Positions 8,878-17,860 of a DNA stretch of 35,326 bases are shown here, in pieces. Under the pieces are notes generated by a model that saw only the letters and a list, made by a program, of their open reading frames with translations, did not search any database and had not been told where the DNA came from. The stretch's first letter is position 1; every line of letters starts with the position of its first letter. The translations under genes were made by a program, and so were the position numbers. The DNA lies in assembly GCA_035529435.1 (NCBI GenBank), contig DATKWS010000097.1:1-35326 (forward strand). Direction: 5' to 3'. The DNA comes from DATKWS01 sp035529435 (GTDB taxonomy: Bacteria; Krumholzibacteriota; Krumholzibacteriia; Krumholzibacteriales; Krumholzibacteriaceae).

Positions 8878-9653
8878 AATCGACCGAGAAGCGTATCATC
8901 GCGGGGGTCTACCACCTCTCCAAGGATTTCGGCAAGCAATTCGCCCTTCAGGATATCAATATACAGATCGCGAACGGAGAGTTTGTATTCCTCGTGGGAC
9001 CGAGCGGCGCGGGCAAGAGTACCCTCCTCAGGATGATATACATGGACGATTTTCCCACCGCCGGGCAGGTCGTCGTTGGGCCGTTCGTCTCGACGAGGAT
9101 GAAACGCAGCACCATTCCACATATGCGCAGGCGCGTGGGGATCGTGTTTCAGGATTTCCGCCTGCTCGAGGACCGGACCGTCTTCGAGAACGTGGCGCTC
9201 GCGATGAAGGTCATGGGCACGGGGATGGGCGAGATCAAGCGTCAGGTGACCGATATTCTCACAAGGGTGGGCCTGTACCACAAGCGGTACGATTATCCCA
9301 CCGCCCTCTCGGGGGGCGAGCAGCAGCGCATCGCGATCGCGCGCGCCGTGGCAAACAGCCCGTCCCTGCTGCTGGCGGACGAGCCGACGGGAAACCTCGA
9401 CCCGGTGGTCACGCGGAGCATCCTCGAGCTCCTCTTCAGGATCAACGCGGCCGGCACGGCGGTCCTGATGGCCACGCACGACTTCGATCTCGTGCGGAGC
9501 TTCGGGCAGCGCATCATTTATCTCGAGGAGGGGTGCATCGTCAAGGACAAGGAGATGATTTACGTCGGCGACCTCCGTGACCGGATCGACGATTCAAGTG
9601 TAAGCAGGGAAGCCGACCGGCTCTCCGGTCATGATATCGAGGAGGATCGATGA
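8874..9653 (+). CDS. ftsE: Cell-division ABC transporter ATP-binding protein FtsE
   Basis: 259 aa, ATG overlapping the pdxA stop by four bases. ABC ATPase with Walker A GPSGAGKST, Q-loop VFQDFRLLEDRTVFENV (the FDxxLL-type FtsE signature region), ABC signature LSGGEQQR, Walker B LLLADEPTGNLD and H-loop THDFDLV. With FtsX it forms a complex that does not transport a substrate. Instead it couples ATP hydrolysis at the septum to activation of peptidoglycan hydrolases. It is slightly longer than the usual 220-230 residues because of an acidic and polar C-terminal tail. It is directly followed by ftsX and an EnvC-like activator. Confidence 0.94.
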   Translation: MKSTEKRIIAGVYHLSKDFGKQFALQDINIQIANGEFVFLVGPSGAGKSTLLRMIYMDDFPTAGQVVVGPFVSTRMKRSTIPHMRRRVGIVFQDFRLLEDRTVFENVALAMKVMGTGMGEIKRQVTDILTRVGLYHKRYDYPTALSGGEQQRIAIARAVANSPSLLLADEPTGNLDPVVTRSILELLFRINAAGTAVLMATHDFDLVRSFGQRIIYLEEGCIVKDKEMIYVGDLRDRIDDSSVSREADRLSGHDIEEDR

Positions 9654-9699
9654 CAAACACCGACGGGTATCGTGCGGCGGCGGGAGGGTGTGCGACGAT

Positions 9700-10569
9700 A
9701 TGAAGCCGAGCGAGGTGGGATACATCATCGACGAGTCGGTCCTGATGCTGAAGCGGCGTAAGGGCGCAACCTCCCTGTCGGTCGTGATCATGGGACTCTC
9801 GCTGCTGATACTCGTCATGTTCGTGCTGGTGACCCTGAACATCAGCGGGATTATCGGTAAGGCCGGCGAGGAACTCAGGGTTTATGCCTATCTCGAGGAC
9901 GGACTCGGGAGCGATGCGTCGAGGGACATTCAATACCGCCTGCTCGGAATGAAGGGAGTCGAGGAGGTAGTTTTCATATCGCGCGAGGAGGCGCTGGACA
10001 ATTTCGGGGAGGCCCTCGGGAGCGACAGTGACGTGCTCGAAGCGCTGGAGGAAAATCCCCTGCCCGACGCGTACCGCATGAAGCTGGGCCCCGAGATGTA
10101 CCGCAGCGATATTCTCGCGCGCATGGCGGAGGAGATCAAGCAGTGGGAGGGGATCGAGGATGTCCGCTACGGGAGGCGGTGGTTCGAGCGGGGCGAAAAG
10201 CTGGTCAGGGGATTCTACATGACGGACCTGGGGATCGGGCTCATCGTCTTGTTCTCCGTCGTCTTCGTCATCTCCAATACCGTCAGATTGACGATACTCT
10301 CGCGGCGGCGCGCGATCGATGTGATGAAGCTCGTCGGGGCCACCAACACGTACATCCAGATACCATTTGTTATCGAGGGCGCCCTCCAGGGCGTATTCGC
10401 GTCCCTCCTCGCCGTCGGGCTCCTCGCCTTGATCTTCACGCTCGCGAAGCGGTACCTGCCGGGGCTCGTCTTCTTCGGGACCGAATGGGTGGCGGGATTC
10501 ATCGTCTTCTGCGCGGTGCTCGGTTCCCTGGGGAGCTTTCTCGCGATGAGACGGTTTCTCAAGATGTGA
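9700..10569 (+). CDS. ftsX: Cell-division protein FtsX (permease-like)
   Basis: 289 aa. The ATG at 9700 is chosen because GGGAGG lies upstream at 9682-9687 and the protein then opens with a short cytosolic tail (MKPSEVGYIIDE). The frame continues upstream without a start that makes sense. The order is TM1 at about residues 28-50, a periplasmic extracellular loop with the FtsX fold (about 55-165; VYAYLEDG, VVFISREEAL), then three more TM segments, with NTVRLTILSRRRAIDVMKLVGAT as the conserved coupling segment between them. In the FtsEX complex the loop recruits a hydrolase or hydrolase activator, which fits the EnvC-like gene immediately downstream. Confidence 0.93.
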   Translation: MKPSEVGYIIDESVLMLKRRKGATSLSVVIMGLSLLILVMFVLVTLNISGIIGKAGEELRVYAYLEDGLGSDASRDIQYRLLGMKGVEEVVFISREEALDNFGEALGSDSDVLEALEENPLPDAYRMKLGPEMYRSDILARMAEEIKQWEGIEDVRYGRRWFERGEKLVRGFYMTDLGIGLIVLFSVVFVISNTVRLTILSRRRAIDVMKLVGATNTYIQIPFVIEGALQGVFASLLAVGLLALIFTLAKRYLPGLVFFGTEWVAGFIVFCAVLGSLGSFLAMRRFLKM

Positions 10570-10587
10570 CATTCGTGCGGAGGGCCG

Positions 10588-11805
10588 GTGAGGATACGTA
10601 TGGGGCGAATCGCGGCAGATAAACGATGGCTCGCGGCGCTGGTCATCGCGTGCATCGCGTCGCTGCCCCTCATCGTACCGCGTGCGTCCGCGCAGCAGGA
10701 GGATCTCGACGAGCGCATACACGGCAAGGAGTCGGAGCTCGAGAAGCTCCGCAAGGACATTGCGGATCAGCGCAGGAAGATACGTGAGGTGGAGATGCAG
10801 GAGAAGGATGTTGCGGGATACCTCGGGAAACTGAAGAAGGAGGAGGATCTCACCCGGGAGCTTCTCGGCGGCCTCGCGGATAAGGAATCGATGCTCAACG
10901 AGCAGGTCCAGGGAGTGCAGAAGGCGCTCGGGACCAACGAGGCAGTCTACCGGCATCGCCTGAACGTTCTCGCAAAACGCGTCAGGGAAATGTACAAGGA
11001 GGGACCGCGCCGCATGTGGCAGGAGCTCCTCGACGCGCGCGATTTCGCCGACCTCCTCCAGCGCTACAAGTTTCTCTCGCTGATCGCCGAACGGGACGCT
11101 TCCCTCGTCTCGCACGTACGGAACAAGAAGGCCGAGATCGAACGGCAGGAGGCGGAACTGACAGAGCTCCTCCAGGAGGTATCGGCGGCGCGCGACGAGA
11201 AGGAGCGCGAGCTGCAAAGGCTCAAGGAGAATCAATCCAAGCGGGAGTGGACCCTCGCGGATCTGAAAAAGCAGAGGAGCGGCTACCAGAAAGAGGTCGA
11301 TGCGCTGGCGCAGGCCGAGAAACAGCTCCAGGGCCTCATCGATGAACTCGAGAAACGCCGGCTCGAGCAGGCCAAACAGTGGGGCGAATACGGCGAGCAG
11401 GATTTTCTTCGACTCAAGGGCACGATGCCCTCGCCGGTCGAGGGAACGGTAGTGCGCCCATTCGGCAGCTTCAAGCATCCCGAGTTCGGAACGGTCACCT
11501 TCAACACGGGTCTCGATATCGAGTCCCGTGTCGGGTCCCCCGTACGCGCCGTCGCGCGGGGCAAGGTCGAATACGCCAGTACCCTGCCGGGGTACGGGAA
11601 CTGCATCATCATAAATCACGGGGGCGGGTACTATTCGCTCTACGCGCATGCGTCGCGCATACTCGTCGGACAGGGTGACATCATCGAGGAAGGTCACGTT
11701 ATCGCGGAGACGGGCGCGGGCGCTGCGGGGAGTGTGACCCCCCTGCATTTCGAGATCCGGAAATCGAAAAAGGCGCTGGATCCGACCGAGTGGCTGGCCA
11801 GATAG
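10588..11805 (+). CDS. EnvC-like murein hydrolase activator (coiled coil plus degenerate LytM domain)
   Basis: 405 aa from GTG 10588 (GGAGGG just upstream). An ATG at 10600 preceded by TGAGGA is an equally good start. A signal peptide ends near ASAQQ. Residues about 36-270 form a long heptad-rich coiled coil, and residues about 285-400 a LytM/M23 domain. The first zinc ligand of the HxxxD motif is Asn (NTGLD), and the HxH motif reads PLH. LYAH is kept. An active endopeptidase is therefore unlikely. This matches EnvC, which activates amidases rather than cutting. The position directly after ftsE-ftsX supports a periplasmic FtsEX-dependent activator of septal amidases. No amidase gene is in the window. 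Confidence 0.88.
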   Translation: MRIRMGRIAADKRWLAALVIACIASLPLIVPRASAQQEDLDERIHGKESELEKLRKDIADQRRKIREVEMQEKDVAGYLGKLKKEEDLTRELLGGLADKESMLNEQVQGVQKALGTNEAVYRHRLNVLAKRVREMYKEGPRRMWQELLDARDFADLLQRYKFLSLIAERDASLVSHVRNKKAEIERQEAELTELLQEVSAARDEKERELQRLKENQSKREWTLADLKKQRSGYQKEVDALAQAEKQLQGLIDELEKRRLEQAKQWGEYGEQDFLRLKGTMPSPVEGTVVRPFGSFKHPEFGTVTFNTGLDIESRVGSPVRAVARGKVEYASTLPGYGNCIIINHGGGYYSLYAHASRILVGQGDIIEEGHVIAETGAGAAGSVTPLHFEIRKSKKALDPTEWLAR

Positions 11806-11881
11806 GACGCGGGCCTCCGGCACGAGCCCGTGCCGCGCCCATTCGAGGAGGAAACGCATCGATATTCTGTCCGCAACACGG

Positions 11882-12940
11882 ATGATAGCGGCCGCGCAGG
11901 GACCGGTCAGATCCCGGCTCGAGAGAATGATCCGCGCGGGCGTGCTTCCCCCCTCACTCCTCTTCACGGGGCCCGAGGGATCGGGCACGGAGCTTCTCGC
12001 GATGGCACTCGCCGCCATGTTGAATTGTGAGGGGGGGATGGGCGCATGCGATCCCCCGTGCTCCTCGTGCCTCAAGGGGGGAACGCTCGAGCACCCCGAC
12101 ATCCATCTCGTCTTCCCGGTCCCGTACGGGGAGGCCGAAAAGGGGACGCGTGCCATCATGGAGAGCAGGCGCGAGGATTTCTTCGGTTCCGGGGAGTTCG
12201 GGAACAGGGCCCGCAGCATCGGCATCGATCTCATCAGGGGTGTGATCGAGGCCGTCTCGAAGCACCCCTACGAGGGACGATACTCCGTCGTGGTCCTGAA
12301 CGAGGCACACCTGGCGACGGCCGAGGCGCAGAACGCGTTTCTCAAGCTTCTCGAGGAGCCCCCCGCCTCCTCCGTGCTGGTCCTCGTCACGAGATTTCCG
12401 GACCGCCTCCTGCCGACGGTCCTGTCTCGCTGCCAGGAAATTCGAACGGAGCCCCTCTCCGCCGGAACGATCGCAGAATTCCTCATGAAGTTCTACTCGG
12501 TCGAGAAGGGCGAGGCACAGCGGATCGCCGCCCTGTCGGGGGGAAACCTCCGGAGGGGCATCAAGCTCCTCGACGAACGATTCCTTCAAATACGGAGCGA
12601 TGCGGCGGCATTGATCGGGCTCGCCTACGCGGGGAAGGCGCGGGAGATAATGGCGGAGGCGGAGGCGATCGCCCGCGGGTATACGCGCGAGGAGGTCGCG
12701 CAGCTCCTCGAGGAGGCGGTGCTCATCGTTCGCTCCCTGATGCGGGGGGATGGATCGCATGACGGTCGGGGGACGCTCGGGGAGATTTTCGGGGCAGGGA
12801 CGGTGTGCGCGGCTGATCGGCGGGATCTGCCGGCGGACATCGGGAAGATCCAGCGTTCGGCACGAAACCTGATGCGGAACGTGGATGTGGAACTGACTCT
12901 CTCACAGCTCCTTCTTGATTTGGCGGGCAAGTGGTATTAG
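11882..12940 (+). CDS. holB: DNA polymerase III delta'-like subunit
   Basis: 352 aa from ATG 11882. That ATG lacks a ribosome site. A strong GAGGAGG at 11845-11851 instead sits six bases before an in-frame ATC at 11858, so the start is unsettled. It is an AAA+ clamp-loader fold: GPEGSGTEL is a P-loop lacking the Lys, as expected of the non-hydrolysing delta' subunit. There is a four-Cys zinc module (CEGGMGACDPPCSSC), a sensor region (VVLNEAHLATAEAQNAFLKLLEEPP) and SRCQEIR. It sits in the clamp loader that places the beta clamp on DNA. The neighbour yaaT/ricT follows, as in many Firmicutes (holB-yaaT). Confidence 0.88.
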   Translation: MIAAAQGPVRSRLERMIRAGVLPPSLLFTGPEGSGTELLAMALAAMLNCEGGMGACDPPCSSCLKGGTLEHPDIHLVFPVPYGEAEKGTRAIMESRREDFFGSGEFGNRARSIGIDLIRGVIEAVSKHPYEGRYSVVVLNEAHLATAEAQNAFLKLLEEPPASSVLVLVTRFPDRLLPTVLSRCQEIRTEPLSAGTIAEFLMKFYSVEKGEAQRIAALSGGNLRRGIKLLDERFLQIRSDAAALIGLAYAGKAREIMAEAEAIARGYTREEVAQLLEEAVLIVRSLMRGDGSHDGRGTLGEIFGAGTVCAADRRDLPADIGKIQRSARNLMRNVDVELTLSQLLLDLAGKWY

Positions 12941-12941
12941 A

Positions 12942-12970
12942 TTGTATTTGAGAAAAAGAGCATCTATTTA
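12942..12970 (+). promoter_or_regulatory. Candidate sigma70 promoter upstream of yaaT/ricT
   Basis: TTGTAT (12942-12947), 17 bases, TATTTA (12965-12970). A second overlapping candidate is TTGATT (12915-12920), 17 bases, TAGATT (12938-12943). The sequence is locally AT-rich against a GC-rich background. The leader contains a GCGGCGC/GCGCCGC stem at 12999-13018. Confidence 0.4.
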
Positions 12971-13061
12971 CGGTAATTCTGAAGGGTGCGGACGATGTGC
13001 GGCGCTTGACGGCGCCGCGTGCGATAGATACCGTTACCGCCATGAAAGGTGATGATGGGTC

Positions 13062-13931
13062 ATGGAGATCATTGAGATCCAGTTCAAGGCCCAGCGAAAG
13101 GAATTCTACAAGAACGCCCGCGAGTTGTATCTCAAGACGGGTAACTATTGCGTCGTGCAGGCCGATCGCGGCGAGGATATGGGATTGATCATCTCGATCG
13201 CCCGGGCCAATCCGGACGAGGTCGACGCCGACCTCAAGGAGGTGCTCCGGCACGCGACCGACAAGGATCTGGAGAATCTCGAGGATATCAGGAAGAAGGA
13301 AGCAGAGGCGCTCGCAACCTGCCAGGAAAAGGTGAACGAGCACAAACTCCCGATGAAGCTGGTCGATGTCGAGTACCAGTTCGATGGGAACAAGATCACG
13401 TTCTACTTCACCTCGGAGGGGCGGATCGATTTCCGCGAGCTGGTCAAGGACCTCGCCGGCATCTTCCGGACGCGCATCGATCTGAGGCAGATCGGGGTGC
13501 GGGACGAGGCGAGGCGATTCGACGGGATGGGGATGTGCGGCCGGCGGCTGTGCTGCGCCACCTTCCTCAAGGATTTCGAGCCCGTCACCCTGAAGATGGC
13601 GAAGGACCAGAATCTGCCGCTCACCCCCGCCAAGATCTCCGGCGCATGCGGAAGGCTCATGTGCTGCCTGATGTACGAGCTCGGCGACTACAAGGAGCTC
13701 ACCAGGGAGATTCCGAAGGTGGGGAGCAAGATCAGGTGCTTCGGCCAGGAGCACCGTATCGAGAAGGTCGATATTTTCAAGCGGGCGGTGGTTTTGTCGG
13801 ATGCCGACGGCAATACGATCGAGGCCCAACTCGATGATTTCAAGAAAGAGCTGGGTGCGGATCCGAAAAAAAACAAGGGACAGGGCGGCGAGAAAAAGGA
13901 AGCCGGGCAGAAAAAGCCCCGTGAACGCTGA
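13062..13931 (+). CDS. ricT: PSP1-domain protein, YaaT/RicT family
   Basis: 289 aa, ATG at 13062 with AAAGGTGAT upstream at 13044-13052. The PSP1 C-terminal domain is clear: EGRIDFRELVKDLAG and TRIDLRQIGVRDEARR. Two cysteine clusters follow, CGRRLCC and CGRLMCC, which in the family take part in Fe-S binding. The tail is Lys/Glu-rich and low in complexity. In Bacillus subtilis, YaaT (RicT) acts with RicA and RicF in RNA processing and sporulation control. Outside Firmicutes the role is not established, so the symbol marks homology only. It lies between holB and metG, matching the conserved holB-yaaT neighbourhood. Confidence 0.9.
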   Translation: MEIIEIQFKAQRKEFYKNARELYLKTGNYCVVQADRGEDMGLIISIARANPDEVDADLKEVLRHATDKDLENLEDIRKKEAEALATCQEKVNEHKLPMKLVDVEYQFDGNKITFYFTSEGRIDFRELVKDLAGIFRTRIDLRQIGVRDEARRFDGMGMCGRRLCCATFLKDFEPVTLKMAKDQNLPLTPAKISGACGRLMCCLMYELGDYKELTREIPKVGSKIRCFGQEHRIEKVDIFKRAVVLSDADGNTIEAQLDDFKKELGADPKKNKGQGGEKKEAGQKKPRER

Positions 13932-13984
13932 ACCTTCCCCGTACCGTTGCGATGATCGCCCCGACCGGCACGGAAAGGGAATGG

Positions 13985-15523
13985 ATGGAACAGAAGAAGT
14001 TCTATATCACGACGGCGATAGATTACGTCAACCAGAAACCGCATCTCGGCACGGCCTACGAGAAGATCGGCGCCGACGCGATGGCGCGGTACAAGCGCCT
14101 CCTCGGGTACGAGACGTATTTTCTCATGGGGAACGACGAACACAGCACGAACGTGGAACGGGAGGCCCGGCGGCGCGGCATGGATACGCGTGCGTACTGC
14201 CGGGAGATGTCGGACGTTTTTCAGAGTACGTGGCGGGCGCTGAATATTTCGTACGACGATTTCATACACACATCCGAGGATCGGCACGTCACGGGCGTCA
14301 CGGAGGTCTTCAGGCGGATACACGAGAACGGCTCGATTTACCGGGGCAACTACGAGGGATTCTACTGCGATTCGTGCGAGGAGTTCATCAGCGAGAAGGA
14401 TCTCGTGGACGGGCTCTGCCCCACCCACAAGCTGGAGCCGAAGCGGATACACGAGGAGAATTACTTCTTCGCGCTGTCACGATTCGGTGATCCCCTCCTC
14501 GCGCATATCGAGAGAAATCACGATTTCATCAGGCCGAAGGCGCGCGCCAACGAGGTGATCAACGTGATCAGGGGCGGGCTGGAGGATGTGTCGATTTCCC
14601 GGCACGGCAAGAGCTGGGGGATACCCCTGCCGATCGACGAGAATCATGTCGTATACGTGTGGTTCGACGCATTGACGAATTATATCTCGGCGCTCGGATT
14701 CGGGAGCGGGAAAAACGACCTGTTCATGAAGTACTGGCCGGCGGACGTTCACGTCATCGGCAAGGACATCACGAGATTCCACTGCATCATCTGGCCCGCG
14801 ATGTTGATGGCGGCAGGCGTGGAGCTGCCGCGCAGCGTCTTCGCCCACGGCTTTCTTTCCCTCGCCGGGGAGAAGATGAGCAAGACGAGGGGAAACATAC
14901 TCGATCCCGGGCGGATGGCGGCGGTGTTCGGTCCCGACGGGCTCCGCTACCTTCTCATGCGCGAGGTGCCGTTCGACAAGGACGGGGACATATCGGTCGA
15001 GATCCTCGTCAACCGGTACAATGCCGATCTCGCCAACGAGCTGGGCAATCTCTTCAGCAGGACGACGGCCATGATCGTGAAGTATTTCGGCGGAACCCTC
15101 GGCGCCGGCACCTTCGGGCCCGGGTCGCTCCTCTTCGACGAAACGGTGCGGGCGCTCGACGGCTACCGGGAGCACATGGACCGGATGGAGTTCTCCCGCG
15201 CGCTCAATGAGTACTGGACCGTGGTGCAGCGCGCCAACCGGTTCATCGAGGAGCAGCGTCCGTGGGATCTGGCCAAGGATCCGTCGGAGCATGAGCGGCT
15301 CCGCGGGGTGATGCTCGAGCTCGTCACCGTTCTCCGGGTGTCGGGGCGTGTTCTCTCGCCGTTCATGCCCGTCAAGATGGAGGAGATGCTCGTGCAGCTC
15401 GGGGCTCCCGAGACCGGCATCGGGGATCTCCCGCCGGGCGAATTGCACGTCGAGGGGTTGGCCGCGCCGCGCCCGCTCTTCCCGCGCATCCAGGAAAATC
15501 CGGAAGACCTCTTTGCAGAATAG
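13985..15523 (+). CDS. metG: Methionyl-tRNA synthetase
   Basis: 512 aa from ATG 13985, chosen because GGAAAGGGA precedes it (13972-13980) and MEQKKFYITTAIDYVN is the usual opening. The ATG at 13952 has no ribosome site. Class I aminoacyl-tRNA synthetase: the HIGH motif appears as PHLGTAY (residues 19-25) and KMSKS as KMSKT near residue 297. The connective peptide has CDSCEEF and CPTH, a four-ligand zinc knuckle. The anticodon-binding helical domain follows. It lacks the C-terminal tRNA-binding EMAP domain of longer MetRS forms. It charges initiator and elongator tRNA-Met. It is followed by the TatD fusion after six bases. Confidence 0.95.
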   Translation: MEQKKFYITTAIDYVNQKPHLGTAYEKIGADAMARYKRLLGYETYFLMGNDEHSTNVEREARRRGMDTRAYCREMSDVFQSTWRALNISYDDFIHTSEDRHVTGVTEVFRRIHENGSIYRGNYEGFYCDSCEEFISEKDLVDGLCPTHKLEPKRIHEENYFFALSRFGDPLLAHIERNHDFIRPKARANEVINVIRGGLEDVSISRHGKSWGIPLPIDENHVVYVWFDALTNYISALGFGSGKNDLFMKYWPADVHVIGKDITRFHCIIWPAMLMAAGVELPRSVFAHGFLSLAGEKMSKTRGNILDPGRMAAVFGPDGLRYLLMREVPFDKDGDISVEILVNRYNADLANELGNLFSRTTAMIVKYFGGTLGAGTFGPGSLLFDETVRALDGYREHMDRMEFSRALNEYWTVVQRANRFIEEQRPWDLAKDPSEHERLRGVMLELVTVLRVSGRVLSPFMPVKMEEMLVQLGAPETGIGDLPPGELHVEGLAAPRPLFPRIQENPEDLFAE

Positions 15524-15529
15524 GCGTAC

Positions 15530-16918
15530 ATGCTGATCGATTCGCACGCCCACCTCAATATGGATCCGTTCAGGGACGATCTCGACCGTGTGCTGGAACG
15601 CGCACGGGCGGCGGGGGTGGGTGAGATCCTCAACGTCGGCTACGATCCCCGCTCGATCGGTGAAACGATCGCGCTCACCGAGCGGTACGGCGAGGTGTAC
15701 GCGGCCATCGGTATCCATCCGCACGAGGCGAAACACTGGAGCGACGAGCTGGAAAAGAAAATAAAGCAGCTCCTGCTCAGAAAAAAGGTGCTCGCCCTCG
15801 GCGAGATCGGGCTCGATTTCTACCGGGATCTCTCGCCGCGCGATGTTCAGCGGGACGTGTTCAGGCGGCAGATCGGGATCGCGTGCTACTTCGACAAGCC
15901 GATCGTGGTTCATTGCCGGGACGCTTTTCGCGATGTGATCGACATTCTTCGCTCGGAAGGGGCGATGTCGGTCGGCGGGATATTTCACGCCTTCTCCGGG
16001 GGGATCGAAGAGGCGCTCGAGGTGATGGAGCTCGGGTTCCTGTTCGGTATCGGCGGCCCCCTCACCTACCGGAAGTCGAGGCTGCCCGATGTCGCCGCGA
16101 GACTCCCCTCCAGCGCGTTTCTGCTCGAAACCGATTGTCCCTACCTCCCCCCCGTCCCCTACCGCGGCAAGCGGAACGAGCCGGCCTACGTCCGGTTCAC
16201 CGCGGAGAAGATGGCGGAGATCCGGGGGGTGAGCGTCGAGGACATTGAGCGGGCGGCGGAGGTGAATTACCGCACACTGCTCCACGGGATCCGCGACTAC
16301 CCCACGCGAATCGCGTACCGCCTGCGGAACAACTGTTACCTCAATGTAACCGGCATATGCACGAATAACTGCATCTTCTGCTCGCGGCTCCGTACCGTCA
16401 ATTTTCTGTACGGCTACAATCTGAATCTCGTGACCGATCCGACCGTGGACGAGATGATCGACGCCGCGCGGGGGCTGATCGGCTCGGGAGGCTGCGGTGA
16501 GATCGTATTCTGCGGGTACGGGGAGCCGACGGCGCGCCTGAAAGAGATACTCGACGTCGCCGCGGAGCTCGGGACCACGGGACTGCCGCTGCGGCTCAAT
16601 ACCAATGGCCATGGAAACATGATCCACGGCCGTAACATCGTTCCCGAGCTCGAGCGGCATTTCGCCACGGTCTCGGTGAGCCTCAACGCCCCCGACCGGT
16701 ACACCTACCGGGAGCTGTGCCGCCCCGACGCCGGCGAGGGGGTGTTCGATTCGGTGGTCGATTTCATCCGGAAGGCGGCGGCATCACGGATGAAGTGCAT
16801 GGTAACGGCGCTCGATTACCCCGAGGTGGATATCGAACGGTGCGGCGCTCTCGTGAGGTCGATACCCGGCGCGACCTTCTCCGTGAGACGGTATCACCTT
16901 TCCTCGCCCGTCATCTGA
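15530..16918 (+). CDS. TatD-family metal-dependent hydrolase fused to a radical SAM domain
   Basis: 462 aa. Residues 1-258 are a complete TatD DNase: SHAHL (H6, H8), IGIHPHE, GEIGLDF, VVHCRD, FHAFSGG and ETDCPYLPP carry the metal-binding His, Glu and Asp residues. Residues about 265-462 are a radical SAM domain with CTNNCIFC (C-x3-C-x2-C), a GGCGEIVFCGYGEP glycine-rich SAM region, and LRLNTNGHG. The family has separate TatD-associated radical SAM proteins, and here both are one polypeptide with no stop or frame change at the join. TatD is a 3'-5' exonuclease/DNase, and the radical SAM reaction is unknown. It follows metG, the classical place of tatD, and precedes rsmA. Confidence 0.92.
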   Translation: MLIDSHAHLNMDPFRDDLDRVLERARAAGVGEILNVGYDPRSIGETIALTERYGEVYAAIGIHPHEAKHWSDELEKKIKQLLLRKKVLALGEIGLDFYRDLSPRDVQRDVFRRQIGIACYFDKPIVVHCRDAFRDVIDILRSEGAMSVGGIFHAFSGGIEEALEVMELGFLFGIGGPLTYRKSRLPDVAARLPSSAFLLETDCPYLPPVPYRGKRNEPAYVRFTAEKMAEIRGVSVEDIERAAEVNYRTLLHGIRDYPTRIAYRLRNNCYLNVTGICTNNCIFCSRLRTVNFLYGYNLNLVTDPTVDEMIDAARGLIGSGGCGEIVFCGYGEPTARLKEILDVAAELGTTGLPLRLNTNGHGNMIHGRNIVPELERHFATVSVSLNAPDRYTYRELCRPDAGEGVFDSVVDFIRKAAASRMKCMVTALDYPEVDIERCGALVRSIPGATFSVRRYHLSSPVI

Positions 16919-17032
16919 ATGGTCCGCGAGAATCCGTTCCATGCAAAACAGGGTCCGCTCCCCGTTCCGTTTATGATACTATCCGGGCGGAGTTACGGAA
17001 TGAAACGGAGCCAAGGCCCGGGGAGGTCACCG

Positions 17033-17860
17033 GTGGATGAGCCGGGTGGTGTTTCGGCCAAGAAAAGTCTCGGGCAGCATTTTCTCGTTTCCCCACGCGT
17101 GGCGGAACGAATCGTCGAGGCGCTTTCTCCGGGCGCGGGGGAACTGCTGTTCGAGATCGGCCCGGGCCGGGGGGCGCTCACCGGGCACCTCGCCGCGAGC
17201 GGCGCCCGTGTCGTCGCCTATGAGATCGACCGCTCCCTCGCTGCCCTTCTCGTGGAACAATTCGGGGCACGGGGGAATGTGGAAATTGTACAAGGGGATA
17301 TACGGAACGTCGAGTTCGATGCAGAGGCGGCAGGCCGGGGCGAGCGGGAGTACAAGGTGATCGGGAATATACCGTACAACCTGACCGGAGTGATCCTGAT
17401 CGGCCTCGCATTCCTGCGCGGGTGCGTCCGCTCCATATGCATGGTGCAGCGGGAGGTCGGCGATCGGATAATTGCATCCCCCGGGGAGCGCCGGTGCGGC
17501 GTGCTCTCCGTTTTTCTCCAGAGCTATCTCGGTATCGAGCGGGTGCTGCGGGTCCGTCCCGGTTCGTTCCGACCCCGCCCACGGGTGGAGAGTGTCGTGC
17601 TGCGGTTTTCGCCGCGGGCACTCCCGGGCGCTCCCGCGGACAGGCGGGGTTTTCTGGATTTTTTGAAGCTCGCGTTTTCCCAGCGGCGCAAGAAACTCCT
17701 CGGTGTGTTGCGGGCGGCCGCGGGCGTGAACGATGCAGGGGAAATGCTTGCGGCGGGATCGCTCGCGGGTGTGGACCTCTCCCGACGTCCCGAGCAGCTC
17801 GCATTGCCGGATTGGTTCGTGCTGTACGGGGGTTGGACCGGCATGAAAGGCGCGCGATGA
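17033..17860 (+). CDS. rsmA: 16S rRNA (adenine1518-N6/adenine1519-N6)-dimethyltransferase
   Basis: 275 aa from GTG 17033, chosen because GGGGAGG (17020-17026) lies six bases upstream and the family opening KKSLGQHFL then falls near residue 14. An in-frame start at 16919 would add an uncharacteristic 38 residues. The enzyme (KsgA) dimethylates two adenines in helix 45 of 16S rRNA late in small-subunit assembly. Visible motifs are EIGPGRGALT (SAM motif I), YEIDRSL, QGDIR, NIPYNLT (motif IV, NLPY type) and RPRPRVESVV, with a C-terminal helical domain. The stop overlaps the next start (ATGA). Confidence 0.94.
   Translation: MDEPGGVSAKKSLGQHFLVSPRVAERIVEALSPGAGELLFEIGPGRGALTGHLAASGARVVAYEIDRSLAALLVEQFGARGNVEIVQGDIRNVEFDAEAAGRGEREYKVIGNIPYNLTGVILIGLAFLRGCVRSICMVQREVGDRIIASPGERRCGVLSVFLQSYLGIERVLRVRPGSFRPRPRVESVVLRFSPRALPGAPADRRGFLDFLKLAFSQRRKKLLGVLRAAAGVNDAGEMLAAGSLAGVDLSRRPEQLALPDWFVLYGGWTGMKGAR

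Noticed and set aside
10588..11805. Active M23 peptidase
   Set aside because: Two zinc-site positions are changed (Asn for His, Pro for His), so an activator is the better call.
9541..12234. 897-codon minus-strand frame across ftsX, the EnvC-like gene and the delta' gene
   Set aside because: It crosses three real genes and has a composition unlike any known protein; a shadow frame.
14477..16660. 727-codon minus-strand frame opposite metG and tatD
   Set aside because: Shadow of two well-supported genes; His/Glu/Pro/Arg-rich without domains.
16919..17032. N-terminal extension of RsmA
   Set aside because: Not like the family and a strong ribosome site precedes GTG 17033.
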